From CAWKEY01 sp963696315 (lineage in GTDB: Bacteria; Pseudomonadota; Gammaproteobacteria; Methylococcales; Methylomonadaceae): a stretch of 64,000 nt of DNA. Positions 55,805-64,000 of the stretch are shown in pieces. Made by a program: the position numbers and the translations under genes. Positions within the stretch are counted from its first letter, which is position 1; each line of letters begins with the position of its first letter. The DNA is taken from the NCBI GenBank assembly GCA_963696315.1, contig CAVOJU010000005.1:110959-174958 (forward strand). Direction: 5' to 3'. The notes beneath the pieces were generated by a model that was not told where the DNA came from, ran no database searches, and was given only the letters and a program-made list of their open reading frames with translations.

Positions 55805-58800
55805 TCATTCAGATTTCTGAAGGTCTAAAAGGGCGGTTTGTACTTGGGAATGTTCTAAAGGTTTCTGAATACCATCACTATCGAGTCCAAATTGTTTATA
55901 TATTTTATCGATATAATTTTTCGCTTGGTGCTGAATTGTTTCATGGAGGGTCAATAAGTGGGCGATACGATTCTGCATGAATATGATTTCCGCCAGGTGA
56001 CGCGCATAGGTGGAAGAAGACATCGTTACGCTTTTTTGATGTCGTCGGTGCGCGTTTAAGGATTCGGCAATATAGCCAATTTTACCTTGTTGCAGCAATT
56101 CAGTGTAAATCAGCCAATCACCTGCGATATTAAGTCTGGACAAGTCCCTTTGGCAATTTGCGAATGCTAACTTGAGTGCCGATTTACGAAATACAACCGC
56201 ACTGACATTGGGTATCGTATTTTTGACCGCTAGAGCTTCTGCTATTTCCGTTGTACCTTCGCAAATATAGTCTTGTTGCCATCGCTGCGGACTGATGTCA
56301 TTGGTGTAATCCAAATAATGGTTATTGAGCATTGCACCATTTTCATCTATCTGCTGCGATTGTGTGTAGCTCATAACCAGCGATTCATCAGCGAATAAGG
56401 CGAGAGACTTTTCCAGGAATGTTGATTGAGCGTCATCATCGGCTTCGGCAATCCAGATGAAATCCCCTCGGGCAGATTCAACTGCTTTGTGCCATTGTTT
56501 GAAAACCGACCCTGAATTCTTTTCGTTTTCTATGAGTTGATGGTCGACAGTGCTTTTAGCAAGGCAGTTTTTAATGACTTCAAGGCTGTTATCGGTTGAA
56601 GCATCATCCAGGACAATCAATTCATAAAGGGGATAGGACTGGCTTAAAATGGAGTTTAAACGTTGTTCAATATAATGGGCGTAATTGTAATTCGGTACTA
56701 CTGCCGAAACACGTTTAAAGCCTAATCCTGCCAAATCCAGCAGATCGAATACATAACGTCGGAATGAGAATGAAGTTTGAATGAGTGCTGCCCCTCGGGA
56801 ACCCAGTGCTTGTGCTTGTCGTGGTTCGTCTAATAATTGACAGATAGCTTTGGTAAAACCCGCGCAGTCTTCTTGGGCGACCAGAATCCCGCAGCCCTGT
56901 TTTAGTATGTTTTCTGAACCTCCGATTCCCTCAAAACCAACAACGGGTAAAGCCACATCCAATGCTTCCATAACCACTGATGGAAACGGGTCTTCGCGCG
57001 AAGTTAACGCGAACACATCAGCGCCCGCGTAAAATATATCGGTATCATCACGCCGTCCTGGGAACAGAAAGTGGCTGGCAAATGCTTCGTTTGCTAAACG
57101 TTGCTGGATAGCCTGGTGCATGGTATCGTCCCAATGACCCAGCCATACAAAATGAACAGCGGAATGCTCAGCCATGAGTTGCAGGCCAATTTCGAAAAAC
57201 AAGTCTATGCCTTTTCTGAAATCGGCATAGCCTACGCCCAGAACGATTTTGGCGTCTTGATTTAATCCGAGCTCACGTCTTAACAGTTTGCGTGCCTCGC
57301 TAGTTCTGTTTTTGTAGGCGTTGTGCTTGTATAAGCCTTGAGGCCTGATGTGTAATCGTTCTGAAGTAATGTGCTTTTTTGCGGGAAATAAGTCGGCAAC
57401 CTGTTGTACAGGAAAAACAATGGCCTTTGCATGGGTGGCGATGGCTTGAGCGTGCGTGTGAAGTTTGTATGTGTCGATAATACCAGGCAGTTCGTGAATC
57501 AAGGCAATACAACGTAATCCGGCGTTGGCCAATGTTTCCAGAAACTGACCGGAAACAGTGCTATTGACTAATGCGGCTTGATAACCCTGAGTTGATAGTT
57601 TTTTCGCCAATGCCAGGCTGGTGTCGCTGTTGTGAGATACTCGCGATAAATCATATACGGTTGCCCAGCGTTCAAATTCGGACATTAAAACGCCTTCTCC
57701 TAAAACGAGTAAGGCGACTTCAAAACCGAAATCAGATGTAAGGGTTTTAGCTAAATTCAAAACCAAATATTGCGCGCCATGTGCGTGAGCATCATGACTA
57801 ACCAGGACAATTTTACGTCCAGATGCAGCATTGATAGTTTCCTTTAACGCTTCACGAGTGCTGTGCAAGTAGGCATAGCCGTATCGACGGTCAGGTTCCA
57901 GATAAGTCCCTTCTGCCCATTCATTCCAGGCATTAATAAACACCAGTTTCTCTTCCCGGCTATTATTTTTGGCCACAAAATTGCAGACGGATTTGAGCCA
58001 TTGTTTATATTTTTGTGGTGATCCGTTGACAAAAGTATGCCCTCTACCGGGTTTTCTGGCTTCGTTATCCCAATCCATCATTACGCAGGGAAAAGTATGT
58101 GATTTGCCATTAAGGGATGTAATCGCTTTAGCCGCAAATTCTTGATAATCGTAGATATGCCCCTGATAGTTTTTATTTAACAAGATTTGATTACCGGTTA
58201 TTTCGGTGGCATCGATATTATTAGGAGGAAATTGTACCAAGCCGTCATAATCAATTTGGTGATAATTTTCAAAGCCAAAGGTGGCCGCAGATACAATAAA
58301 TAAATCACCGATACCTGCTTTTATGGTGTATTGCCGCCAGCGTTTGGCGGTTGCTTTGGGATCAGGCAATAATTCTGGACGGTAAACAATCAACAAGGGT
58401 TTGCCATTGATGCGAATATAACGCGAATCGCGTAGGGCTGGCTCAAGGTCTTTGATAAAAGCCAGATCATCTTCGGGTGAGTGTTGCTGCGCGAAAATAA
58501 TGTCCTCATCGCCACCATCCCAGCGGCGTGTCCAGTTTTCGTTGGCCCAGCATAAGCAAAAAGGCAAATCAAGTGTTGGGTCAGTCAGCACCTGTTGAAA
58601 GGGTTTATCCAGTACTTTCTGGCCATGAAACCAGTAATGGTGATAGCAAAATCCATGAATACCGTATTGCTTGGCTAATTCAATTTGCCGTTTTTGAACT
58701 TCTTTTAGGCGTAAGTCATAAAAACCTAGTTCGCCAGGTAATCGCGGTTGGTAATGACCTATAAATTGCGGAACAGCTTTAGATACATTTGTCCACTCGG

Positions 58801-58876
58801 TGAAGCCCTTGCCCCATTCCTTATCGTTTTCAGGAATAGGATGGTACTGTGGGAGGTAGAATGCGATGAGTTTTAT
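55805..58876 (-). CDS. WbsX-type glycoside hydrolase-like / GT4 / GT2 multidomain protein
   Basis: About 1023 codons in one frame. Domain 1 (about 1-340) is the WbsX/GH99-like domain, beginning KLIAFYLPQYHPIPENDK and including CLCWANENWTRRWDG and INAWNEWAEGTYLEPD. Domain 2 (about 365-720) is a GT4 transferase (LVSHDAHAHGAQYLVLNLA, VLGVGYADFRKGIDLFFEI, EDPFPSVVMEALDVALPVVGF). Domain 3 (about 730 onward) is a GT2 transferase (SAVVPNYNYAHYIEQRL, LDDASTDNSLEV). No canonical start exists at the proper N-terminus: the codon at the family start position is ATA (58874-58876), and the preceding TGA ends the upstream gene in the same frame. The first ATG/GTG-type start (58591) would cut off part of domain 1. 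It may be the downstream half of a larger fusion. Confidence 0.8.
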   Translation of the reverse strand: MKLIAFYLPQYHPIPENDKEWGKGFTEWTNVSKAVPQFIGHYQPRLPGELGFYDLRLKEVQKRQIELAKQYGIHGFCYHHYWFHGQKVLDKPFQQVLTDPTLDLPFCLCWANENWTRRWDGGDEDIIFAQQHSPEDDLAFIKDLEPALRDSRYIRINGKPLLIVYRPELLPDPKATAKRWRQYTIKAGIGDLFIVSAATFGFENYHQIDYDGLVQFPPNNIDATEITGNQILLNKNYQGHIYDYQEFAAKAITSLNGKSHTFPCVMMDWDNEARKPGRGHTFVNGSPQKYKQWLKSVCNFVAKNNSREEKLVFINAWNEWAEGTYLEPDRRYGYAYLHSTREALKETINAASGRKIVLVSHDAHAHGAQYLVLNLAKTLTSDFGFEVALLVLGEGVLMSEFERWATVYDLSRVSHNSDTSLALAKKLSTQGYQAALVNSTVSGQFLETLANAGLRCIALIHELPGIIDTYKLHTHAQAIATHAKAIVFPVQQVADLFPAKKHITSERLHIRPQGLYKHNAYKNRTSEARKLLRRELGLNQDAKIVLGVGYADFRKGIDLFFEIGLQLMAEHSAVHFVWLGHWDDTMHQAIQQRLANEAFASHFLFPGRRDDTDIFYAGADVFALTSREDPFPSVVMEALDVALPVVGFEGIGGSENILKQGCGILVAQEDCAGFTKAICQLLDEPRQAQALGSRGAALIQTSFSFRRYVFDLLDLAGLGFKRVSAVVPNYNYAHYIEQRLNSILSQSYPLYELIVLDDASTDNSLEVIKNCLAKSTVDHQLIENEKNSGSVFKQWHKAVESARGDFIWIAEADDDAQSTFLEKSLALFADESLVMSYTQSQQIDENGAMLNNHYLDYTNDISPQRWQQDYICEGTTEIAEALAVKNTIPNVSAVVFRKSALKLAFANCQRDLSRLNIAGDWLIYTELLQQGKIGYIAESLNAHRRHQKSVTMSSSTYARHLAEIIFMQNRIAHLLTLHETIQHQAKNYIDKIYKQFGLDSDGIQKPLEHSQVQTALLDLQKSE

Positions 58877-58879
58877 TTC

Positions 58880-60175
58880 TCACTGGTATAGGTCGGTCGA
58901 ATCATTTGATAAAGGTATATAGCTGCTTGGTAACTTACTTTGCGCCGCTTCTAGTTTGGATTGATAGGCGTCTTCATAAGTTGAAGATGAATTCCGTTGT
59001 AATTTCGACTGAAATTGCATCGTTGGAGCGGTTGGATTGATATCAGTGTGGCCTTCAAATGATAACCAGTTTTGATAGGCTTGAGTACGCTTAAAAAGTA
59101 GGGGGAAATTAGTAAATAACCAGCGCTTGTAGCGTGTTTTTTGTTTATAAGAAATCGGTATTTTTAACCAGAACCGGCGTGCTAAATAATGCGCTGTGGA
59201 TTTGAATTCATCGCTTGACAAGTTAGTGAGTAGTCGCCGAATAGATCTTAAAGGCTTGGTGATCCGCCAAGAGTAGCTATTAAAAATTAGAATTAATTGA
59301 TCTTTGCTAACGATGAGCTCATTTTGTAGTGATGTGATTTCTTGTTGTAGTGATGTGATTTCTTGCGTATTTTTGTCTAAAAGCTGATCTTTGATGCGAA
59401 TAAAACGTATAGCATGCGTCAGTTGTAATAGTTTTTCATCGTCTAGGCGCGGAAACCATTTTTTAAACAAGATTAAGCTCGCCCGTTCGGCAACTTTAGG
59501 ATCGAAATTGACACCAAAACCCGATTGTTGACTGATTCTATAGATGGCGCTCCAGCCACCAATAAACAGAAAGTCGGAAAACATAGACGCTTGAATCCAG
59601 AAGTCCCAGTCTTCATAAAGATCAAGCGACTCATCCATGCGGCAACCTAGTTCCAATAGTGTTCTTGAAAATAAGGCGGCGTGAATGGGAATATAATTAC
59701 CTGCGAGCAATTGCACGTTGCATCAAAAGGCATGCCAAAATGTGTCGGGCAGGGTATTTTGTCCCATCGACACAGCGCACGCCACTGTAGACGACCTTGT
59801 TTGCGGGTGTTTCTCGATTGCCTGAACCAAAGTATAATATGATCGGGCTCCAACCAGTCATCATCATCTAAAAAAGCGATATATTTGCCGGTAGCCTTGT
59901 CCAGTCCGGCATTGGCAGCTTTTGAACGTCCCAGGTTGACAGGAAATTGCACCAAAACAATAGGCATATCAACACTATCAAATGGGACGAATGACTTCAC
60001 TGACATCATCCCCCCCATCATTCACAACGATGATTTCAATTTTTGGGTAGGTCTGCTCGGCAATAGACTGCAAGGCTTCCGCTAATAAAACCGGTCGGTT
60101 TTTTGTGCGAACAATAATGCTGACTAGTGGCGAATTCTTGGCCTCATTCATGGAGTAATCGTCGATTTCTTGCAT
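58880..60175 (-). pseudogene. GT2-type glycosyltransferase with clustered frameshifts
   Basis: ATG 60175 opens a GT2 domain (PLVSIIVRTKNRPVLLAEAL, IEIIVVNDGGDD). Between 59990 and 59690 the frame changes about five times, with recognisable pieces VNLGRSKAANAGLDKATGKY, AFLDDDDWLEPDHII, VQAIEKHPQT, KVVYSGVRCVDGTK and FGMPFDAT. It then stabilises (QLLAGNYIPIHAALF to 58880), with YEDWDFWIQAS, a heptad coiled coil and a basic C-terminal segment. The stable part is 278 codons long. The cluster of indels fits either a decayed gene or a badly resolved patch. The stop TGA at 58880 is directly followed in the same frame by the WbsX domain. Confidence 0.65.
59325..59366 (-). repeat. 21-bp perfect tandem duplication coding a coiled-coil heptad
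   Basis: Two identical 21-bp copies (59325-59345 and 59346-59366) encode QEITSLQ twice in the GT protein at 58880, extending its coiled coil by exactly two turns without changing the frame. It is a likely slippage site. Confidence 0.8.
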
Positions 60176-60223
60176 AGTTGTAGATTATTAGAATGGATTG
60201 AATAACACTCCAACCCATAAAAG

Positions 60224-61009
60224 TTATTGTTTCAGGAGTCTTTCAACATAAAATCGCAGGGAAAGCATCCTTTCCAGTATGCCGCTCCAGCTTCGATGCT
60301 TTTCGGCCTCGACAAAGGCCTCTGCGAATTTGGACTGCCCTTTTCCGGATAGATAAAGTCCACGATAGGCGGCCAGTCCCATACTGGCGGAAAGATAATC
60401 GCAATGCGCTAGCGGCAGCTCATATCGGGAAAGTGCCAACCGCTTTAACTCGGCCACGCTGCCGATATCGACCACCCACGTGGCGGGGAGAGGGCTCCAG
60501 ATTTCGTAGAAAAAAGTCCGGGCAGCACCTTGCCAATGGCGCCAGCACGCGTTTAGGGCATGACTGATGGCGACATGGTCGCGGTGGTAGTCGAGTACCG
60601 AGGGCAAAAAAATCCAGTCTGGCTGAAACTGATCCAGGGTTGCCATGATTTTCTGTTCAAATGCTGGCGTATTAAGGAAATTACCATCGGGCTCGTCAAG
60701 AAACAAGATGTCATCGATCCCGAGCACAGCCAAGGCTTCCGCTGCTTCTTTTTTGCGAATAGCCACGGAGCCTTCCGGCAAGCTCCCCGCCCCGCCGCCG
60801 TCGGTGACAAATATCACCTTGATCTTACAGCCATTTTTCCTAAGCAATGCCAGAGTCCCTCCGCATCCTATCGTTTCATCGTCCTGATGCGGTGCGAATA
60901 CCAGCACTCTGCCGCCTTCGAGTGGCGTCAATATTTTCGGCAGCGGGCACAGTTCCAGTTTGGCTATTCGGGCCTGCACCCATTTATTGATAAATTTTTT
61001 CATAGTCAT
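60224..61009 (-). CDS. PIG-L family N-acetylglucosamine deacetylase
   Basis: 261 residues. The zinc motif APHQDDETIGCGG (about residues 38-50) and the later HRDH (about 141-145) are the PIG-L/LmbE signature, in the order expected. Such enzymes deacetylate GlcNAc or related sugars on lipid or nucleotide carriers. The gene start overlaps the end of the GT4 gene upstream by 26 bp, so the pair are translationally coupled and probably act on the same glycan intermediate. No export signal is seen. Confidence 0.88.
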   Translation of the reverse strand: MTMKKFINKWVQARIAKLELCPLPKILTPLEGGRVLVFAPHQDDETIGCGGTLALLRKNGCKIKVIFVTDGGGAGSLPEGSVAIRKKEAAEALAVLGIDDILFLDEPDGNFLNTPAFEQKIMATLDQFQPDWIFLPSVLDYHRDHVAISHALNACWRHWQGAARTFFYEIWSPLPATWVVDIGSVAELKRLALSRYELPLAHCDYLSASMGLAAYRGLYLSGKGQSKFAEAFVEAEKHRSWSGILERMLSLRFYVERLLKQ

Positions 61010-62150
61010 TTGCTATTTCCACGATGTCCGGCCATGCAGCGGCTCGCGCCAAGCCTTTTTGGGCGATTATTTTTCTCAGACCTTCGTCGTCTAGCAGTCG
61101 TTGGATGGCGTTTGTCAATGCCTCAGGTTCCGGTGGAACTAGAAAAGCGCCGTCACCGACGACTTCAGGTACGCCACCCACTGCCGTGCATATCGCGGCT
61201 AGCCCGGCCGACATGGCTTCGAGATTGGCAAGTCCGAAAGACTCGGAAGCGGAGGTGCTCATGTATAAGTCGGCCGCGTGCAGATACAGGCCAACGTCAT
61301 CCGTGGTAACGAACATAACGTCCCTCGCAAGCCCCAGTTGTTTACCCATCGTCAGGAGACTGCCGTATTCCCCTTCACCCAGAATTACCAATTGGACATA
61401 GGTTTGATTTTTCAGCCGGGCACAGGCTTCGATCAGCATAGAAAACTGCTTGACCGGTGCAATGCGTCCAATCCCCAGTACATAAAAAACGTCATCCTGC
61501 CAGCCCAGCAAACGCCGGGATTCTTCTCGGCTATAGCGATTTAGCATCGGTCGTGCGTGATAGATGGGCTGCCATGTCGCCGGAATATGGGCAATATTGA
61601 GGTCAAGAGCTACTCGTTTCATGGCACTGTGCGTCGGCGATATGACCCAGGACGCAGCAAGCAGCGTGCGCGCTTCCCAGCGTCGCATCCAGCGTATCGT
61701 GCGTAAGCCGAGCCGGACACCGTCCGCATTGATGGCATCCGTATAGCAACCGAAGCCGTGTTCGGTTATGCCCCAGCGCGCGTTAAGCCTTGGCTGGAAG
61801 CGTGAAAAAAAACTGAATCCCGCAGCAATGATAGGGTCATGGCAATGCACATGGGTGTGCCCGTGCTTTGCCGCTATCTTGGCTGCGAGCCTACCCATAT
61901 TCAAGCGCTCCAGGATTACATGACTCAGTATCGAAAAGTCGGTATCGCTATTAAAATGTGAGAGCAATCCGGATAGCAGCCGATGAAGTCTTCGCTGCCA
62001 TGTTATGGCCGATATGCCTAAATCGTCCTGGCAGGCATAATCGACCACGATGTTTCTTCGCTGAAATTCGTCGACTATAGGTGCAAGGCTGCGTCCGAGA
62101 CCATAACGCCTGTCAGCTTGGGTTTCGCGGGTAACCATGAGAATTTTCAC
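60984..62150 (-). CDS. Glycosyltransferase family 4
   Basis: 388 residues with the GT-B plan. The N-terminal domain opens MKILMVTRETQADRRYGLGR and contains HCHDPIIAAGFSFF. The C-terminal nucleotide-sugar domain has VLGIGRIAPVKQFSMLIEA, the STSASESFGLANLEAMSAG loop with its E-x7-E-type pair, and GGVPEVVGDGAFLVPP. It transfers a sugar from a nucleotide donor during assembly of the surface polysaccharide. It is followed by the PIG-L deacetylase with overlap, and preceded by a GNAT-like gene 108 bp upstream. Confidence 0.9.
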   Translation of the reverse strand: MKILMVTRETQADRRYGLGRSLAPIVDEFQRRNIVVDYACQDDLGISAITWQRRLHRLLSGLLSHFNSDTDFSILSHVILERLNMGRLAAKIAAKHGHTHVHCHDPIIAAGFSFFSRFQPRLNARWGITEHGFGCYTDAINADGVRLGLRTIRWMRRWEARTLLAASWVISPTHSAMKRVALDLNIAHIPATWQPIYHARPMLNRYSREESRRLLGWQDDVFYVLGIGRIAPVKQFSMLIEACARLKNQTYVQLVILGEGEYGSLLTMGKQLGLARDVMFVTTDDVGLYLHAADLYMSTSASESFGLANLEAMSAGLAAICTAVGGVPEVVGDGAFLVPPEPEALTNAIQRLLDDEGLRKIIAQKGLARAAAWPDIVEIANDYEKIYQ

Positions 62151-62257
62151 GCCTTAGTCTCCAAGGGTAGCCAGGGCAATTTACGCTTTTGGCTAAGCAA
62201 CACGGGCTTTGCAGAGTATCAGAAATGGGGTGGCTTGACTGACAAAAATTTTTACCA

Positions 62258-63258
62258 TCATCTGAAATCTGTATCTCCACCCATCAACCACCAGCGGTTT
62301 ACTAATTCACTCGAGGGAATGCCTGGCGTCCAGCAATTGTGGGGAATGATGATTTCGGTTGGGGTAATTTTGCCGACATTACCCGTAAGAAGATTAGCGT
62401 TTTGCGTGGTGATCCAAGCATAAGCTTCTGCTTTGCCTAGATTCCAGGTAAGACGGCGTACACAATGCACCAATGTAGCCACTCGCCGAGGCGGGGCGAT
62501 GATGTCAAGCAATTCCACGGCGTCGTCCAAAATGCGGATTACGATGATGCCAACAGGGGTTCCAGTCAGCCGCGAAGAGATAAGGTAGAGATCATAGGTA
62601 TTGATAGGATGTTGCAGATAGCGATATTGCAGATAGGACCAATTCCGAACGCCGATGACTTGATCCGGCAAGGCTTCGGCCATTTCATTCCACAACCGGT
62701 CGACTGTTGCACTTTTGTCGTGGTTCAGCGGGCGCATGCAAACTTTGTAGCTTGGGCGGGCTTGCAGGGATGACCAGGAAACACGAACAAGTTCACCGAC
62801 TTTCCCGTAAAGACCCAAGCGCTCGGCAAGTGTTACGCCCTTTTCGAGGGAAATCCGAAGGCTATTGGAAAATTTTTATCCTGTCCGACGAAGCGTTCGA
62901 GGAAACTTGCTGCCACATGAAAGAATGGGCCTGTGCGCTTCAGGGTTCCGCGTGCCTCTGGATGAACCATCACATCGCCGATCTGCACTGCTGCTGTCAA
63001 AGAGCCAAACAGATGGACGGCTCGCGGCATCCCCCCGTAGAAAGCTACGGGGCGGCCTTCATGCCGCACCAGCGTGCCGAGTGTATCAAGACCTTGGTAT
63101 TTCCAGCGCCAGAGTTCGGGTGACATTTCATATCCGAAAGCCGAGCGGAATAATTCCAATAGTTCGGCTTCGTTTCCAGGACTGGCCAAGTCACTTACCC
63201 AGGACTTGGTTCGGGCGATTTTTTTTGAAGTGCAAACAGCAATACCCGTATCAATCAA
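62258..63258 (-). CDS. GNAT-like acyltransferase of the polysaccharide cluster (one apparent frameshift)
   Basis: About 333 residues after correction. The first part (63258 to about 62840) has an acetyltransferase-like core: LLELFRSAFGYEMSPELWRWKY, VAFYGGMPRAV, and VQIGDVMVHPEARG, where the last fits GNAT motif A. It stops after GFPSKRA; adding one A to the AAAA run at about 62834-62837 joins it to the frame with GVTLAERLGLYGKVGELV that runs to 62258. The C-terminal half resembles the second lobe of two-GNAT proteins. It probably acylates a glycan sugar. The exact reaction is unknown. Confidence 0.65.
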
Positions 63259-63288
63259 GAATTATAACGAAAACCATGGACGTGGAAT

Positions 63289-64000
63289 TTAGTCAATTGC
63301 CCGCGTATGCCAGCGATGCACTAGGTTTACCAAGCCGGGTTCCGGTCGTGTATCTTCGATCTGTAGGGTGGCCACGACCTGTACACTGTCATAGATGTGT
63401 ACGGTATCTTCGCTACCCAGATAGACGGACACATGATATTCCCCCTTGCGCAGAGGAAGTGAGGGAAAGTCGATAGTGACTTCGCCTCTGCCATGCTCGT
63501 TCCGTTCTATGAGGACGTTGTCGGAGCGACTCACTACGCAGGTCACAGCCATCAACGTACCGTAATCGAGGGTCAAACCGACCGTAGGTGCGGGCAGGAG
63601 AGGATCGGATTCGAATTGGACACGAATGGACAGGTCGTTTTCGCCGGACGCCCCCGCAGCACTCGATCCGCCGTGCCGTCAAGACTGACTTCGACATGGC
63701 TGATGCGGGCATAACCTCGTGGCGATGGGGGTGTTTCCGGGTGGGTTGTTATTGGCACCACAGGACTGACTTCCGATTCGTCGAGCAGAGAAACGCTATA
63801 GCGCTGCACTACCACCTGAGGGTCTCCAAATAGCTTTATATCGCCATGATCCAGCCACAGCACCCGGTCGCAGAAGGCTTCCACTTGATACAGGGAGTGT
63901 GAACAGAACAAAATGGTCTTGCCCTTTTCCTTCATGCTGCGGATGCGGTCGAAGGATTTGCGCGCGAATTCGCCATCTCCTACCGACAAAGCCTCGTCTA
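63289..64000 (-). CDS. Wzt-like ABC transporter ATPase, C-terminal part (5' end beyond window; one apparent frameshift)
   Basis: The window edge cuts the gene within the nucleotide-binding domain: DEALSVGDGEFARKSF is the Walker B/D-loop region, followed by the H-loop in LFCSHSLYQV. After about residue 75 of the visible part comes a C-terminal beta-sandwich (ISHVEVSLDG, LTLDYGTLMAVTCVVSRSDN, LRKGEYHVSVYLGS) of the Wzt type that binds the modified end of O-antigen or other polysaccharide before export. The frame breaks near 63655; inserting one G in the run of five restores GENDLSIRVQFESDPLLPAP. The permease Wzm should lie upstream, outside the window. Confidence 0.82.

Noticed and set aside
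58874..58882. TGA before the WbsX domain as a selenocysteine codon
   Set aside because: Neither the GT nor the WbsX family has a Cys or Sec at this junction, and no selenocysteine insertion hairpin is apparent.

Overview
This window looks like chromosomal DNA of an aerobic gammaproteobacterial methanotroph (Methylococcales). That assignment is inferred from gene content: a bacterial sterol pathway of the Methylococcus type, including a P450-ferredoxin fusion, a Rieske/reductase C-4 demethylation pair and an RND sterol transporter. It is joined to a respiratory nitrate reductase operon and a surface-polysaccharide cluster. No methane monooxygenase or rRNA gene is present to confirm it, and I recognised no tRNA, intact insertion sequence or CRISPR array.

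Layout. (1) 1-12622, minus strand: a sterol operon. Read in the direction of transcription it runs DHCR24-like delta-24 reductase, CYP51-ferredoxin, an NTF2/SnoaL-like protein, oxidosqualene cyclase, squalene epoxidase, SdmB, SdmA and BstA (cut by the window edge). Together these can take squalene through epoxidation, cyclisation, 14-demethylation, side-chain reduction and C-4 demethylation, then pass the sterol to an exporter. (2) 13319-22862, plus strand: a fused NarK1-NarK2 transporter followed by narG, narH, narJ and narI, then a secreted YVTN beta-propeller gene bracketed by a matching repeat pair. (3) 24301-42100: housekeeping and stress genes, namely a PLP desulfhydrase/deaminase, a methyltransferase, polyphosphate kinase, peptide deformylase, an inositol-phosphatase family enzyme, a FixLJ-like two-component pair, a PAS-GGDEF-EAL protein, DUF2934, FtsH, glucan phosphorylase and a Lon-like protease. 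(4) 42788-50957: an exported-protein locus. Two secreted proteins have a predicted N-terminal histidine after signal cleavage; with them are a HEAT-repeat protein, a TlpA-like thioredoxin, a DUF4266 lipoprotein, a large DUF3570/beta-barrel fusion and ApbE. Several palindromic repeats and a probable MITE lie in or near it. I regard this as the best candidate for an undescribed envelope redox or metal system. (5) 51093-64000: a fused membrane/spermidine-synthase-like protein, then a polysaccharide cluster with several glycosyltransferases, a PIG-L deacetylase, a GNAT-like protein and a Wzt-like ABC ATPase with its glycan-binding tail.

A caution applies throughout. At least fifteen genes or gene starts carry single-base frameshifts, many in genes normally under strong selection (narG, narK, cyclase). 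Most are repaired by deleting one base. Indel errors in the assembly are the simplest explanation, except at 45646-46108 and 59690-60000, where five or so shifts cluster and real decay is possible. The sterol cyclase/epoxidase block also looks less GC-rich by eye than sdmB-sdmA-bstA, suggesting a mosaic history.
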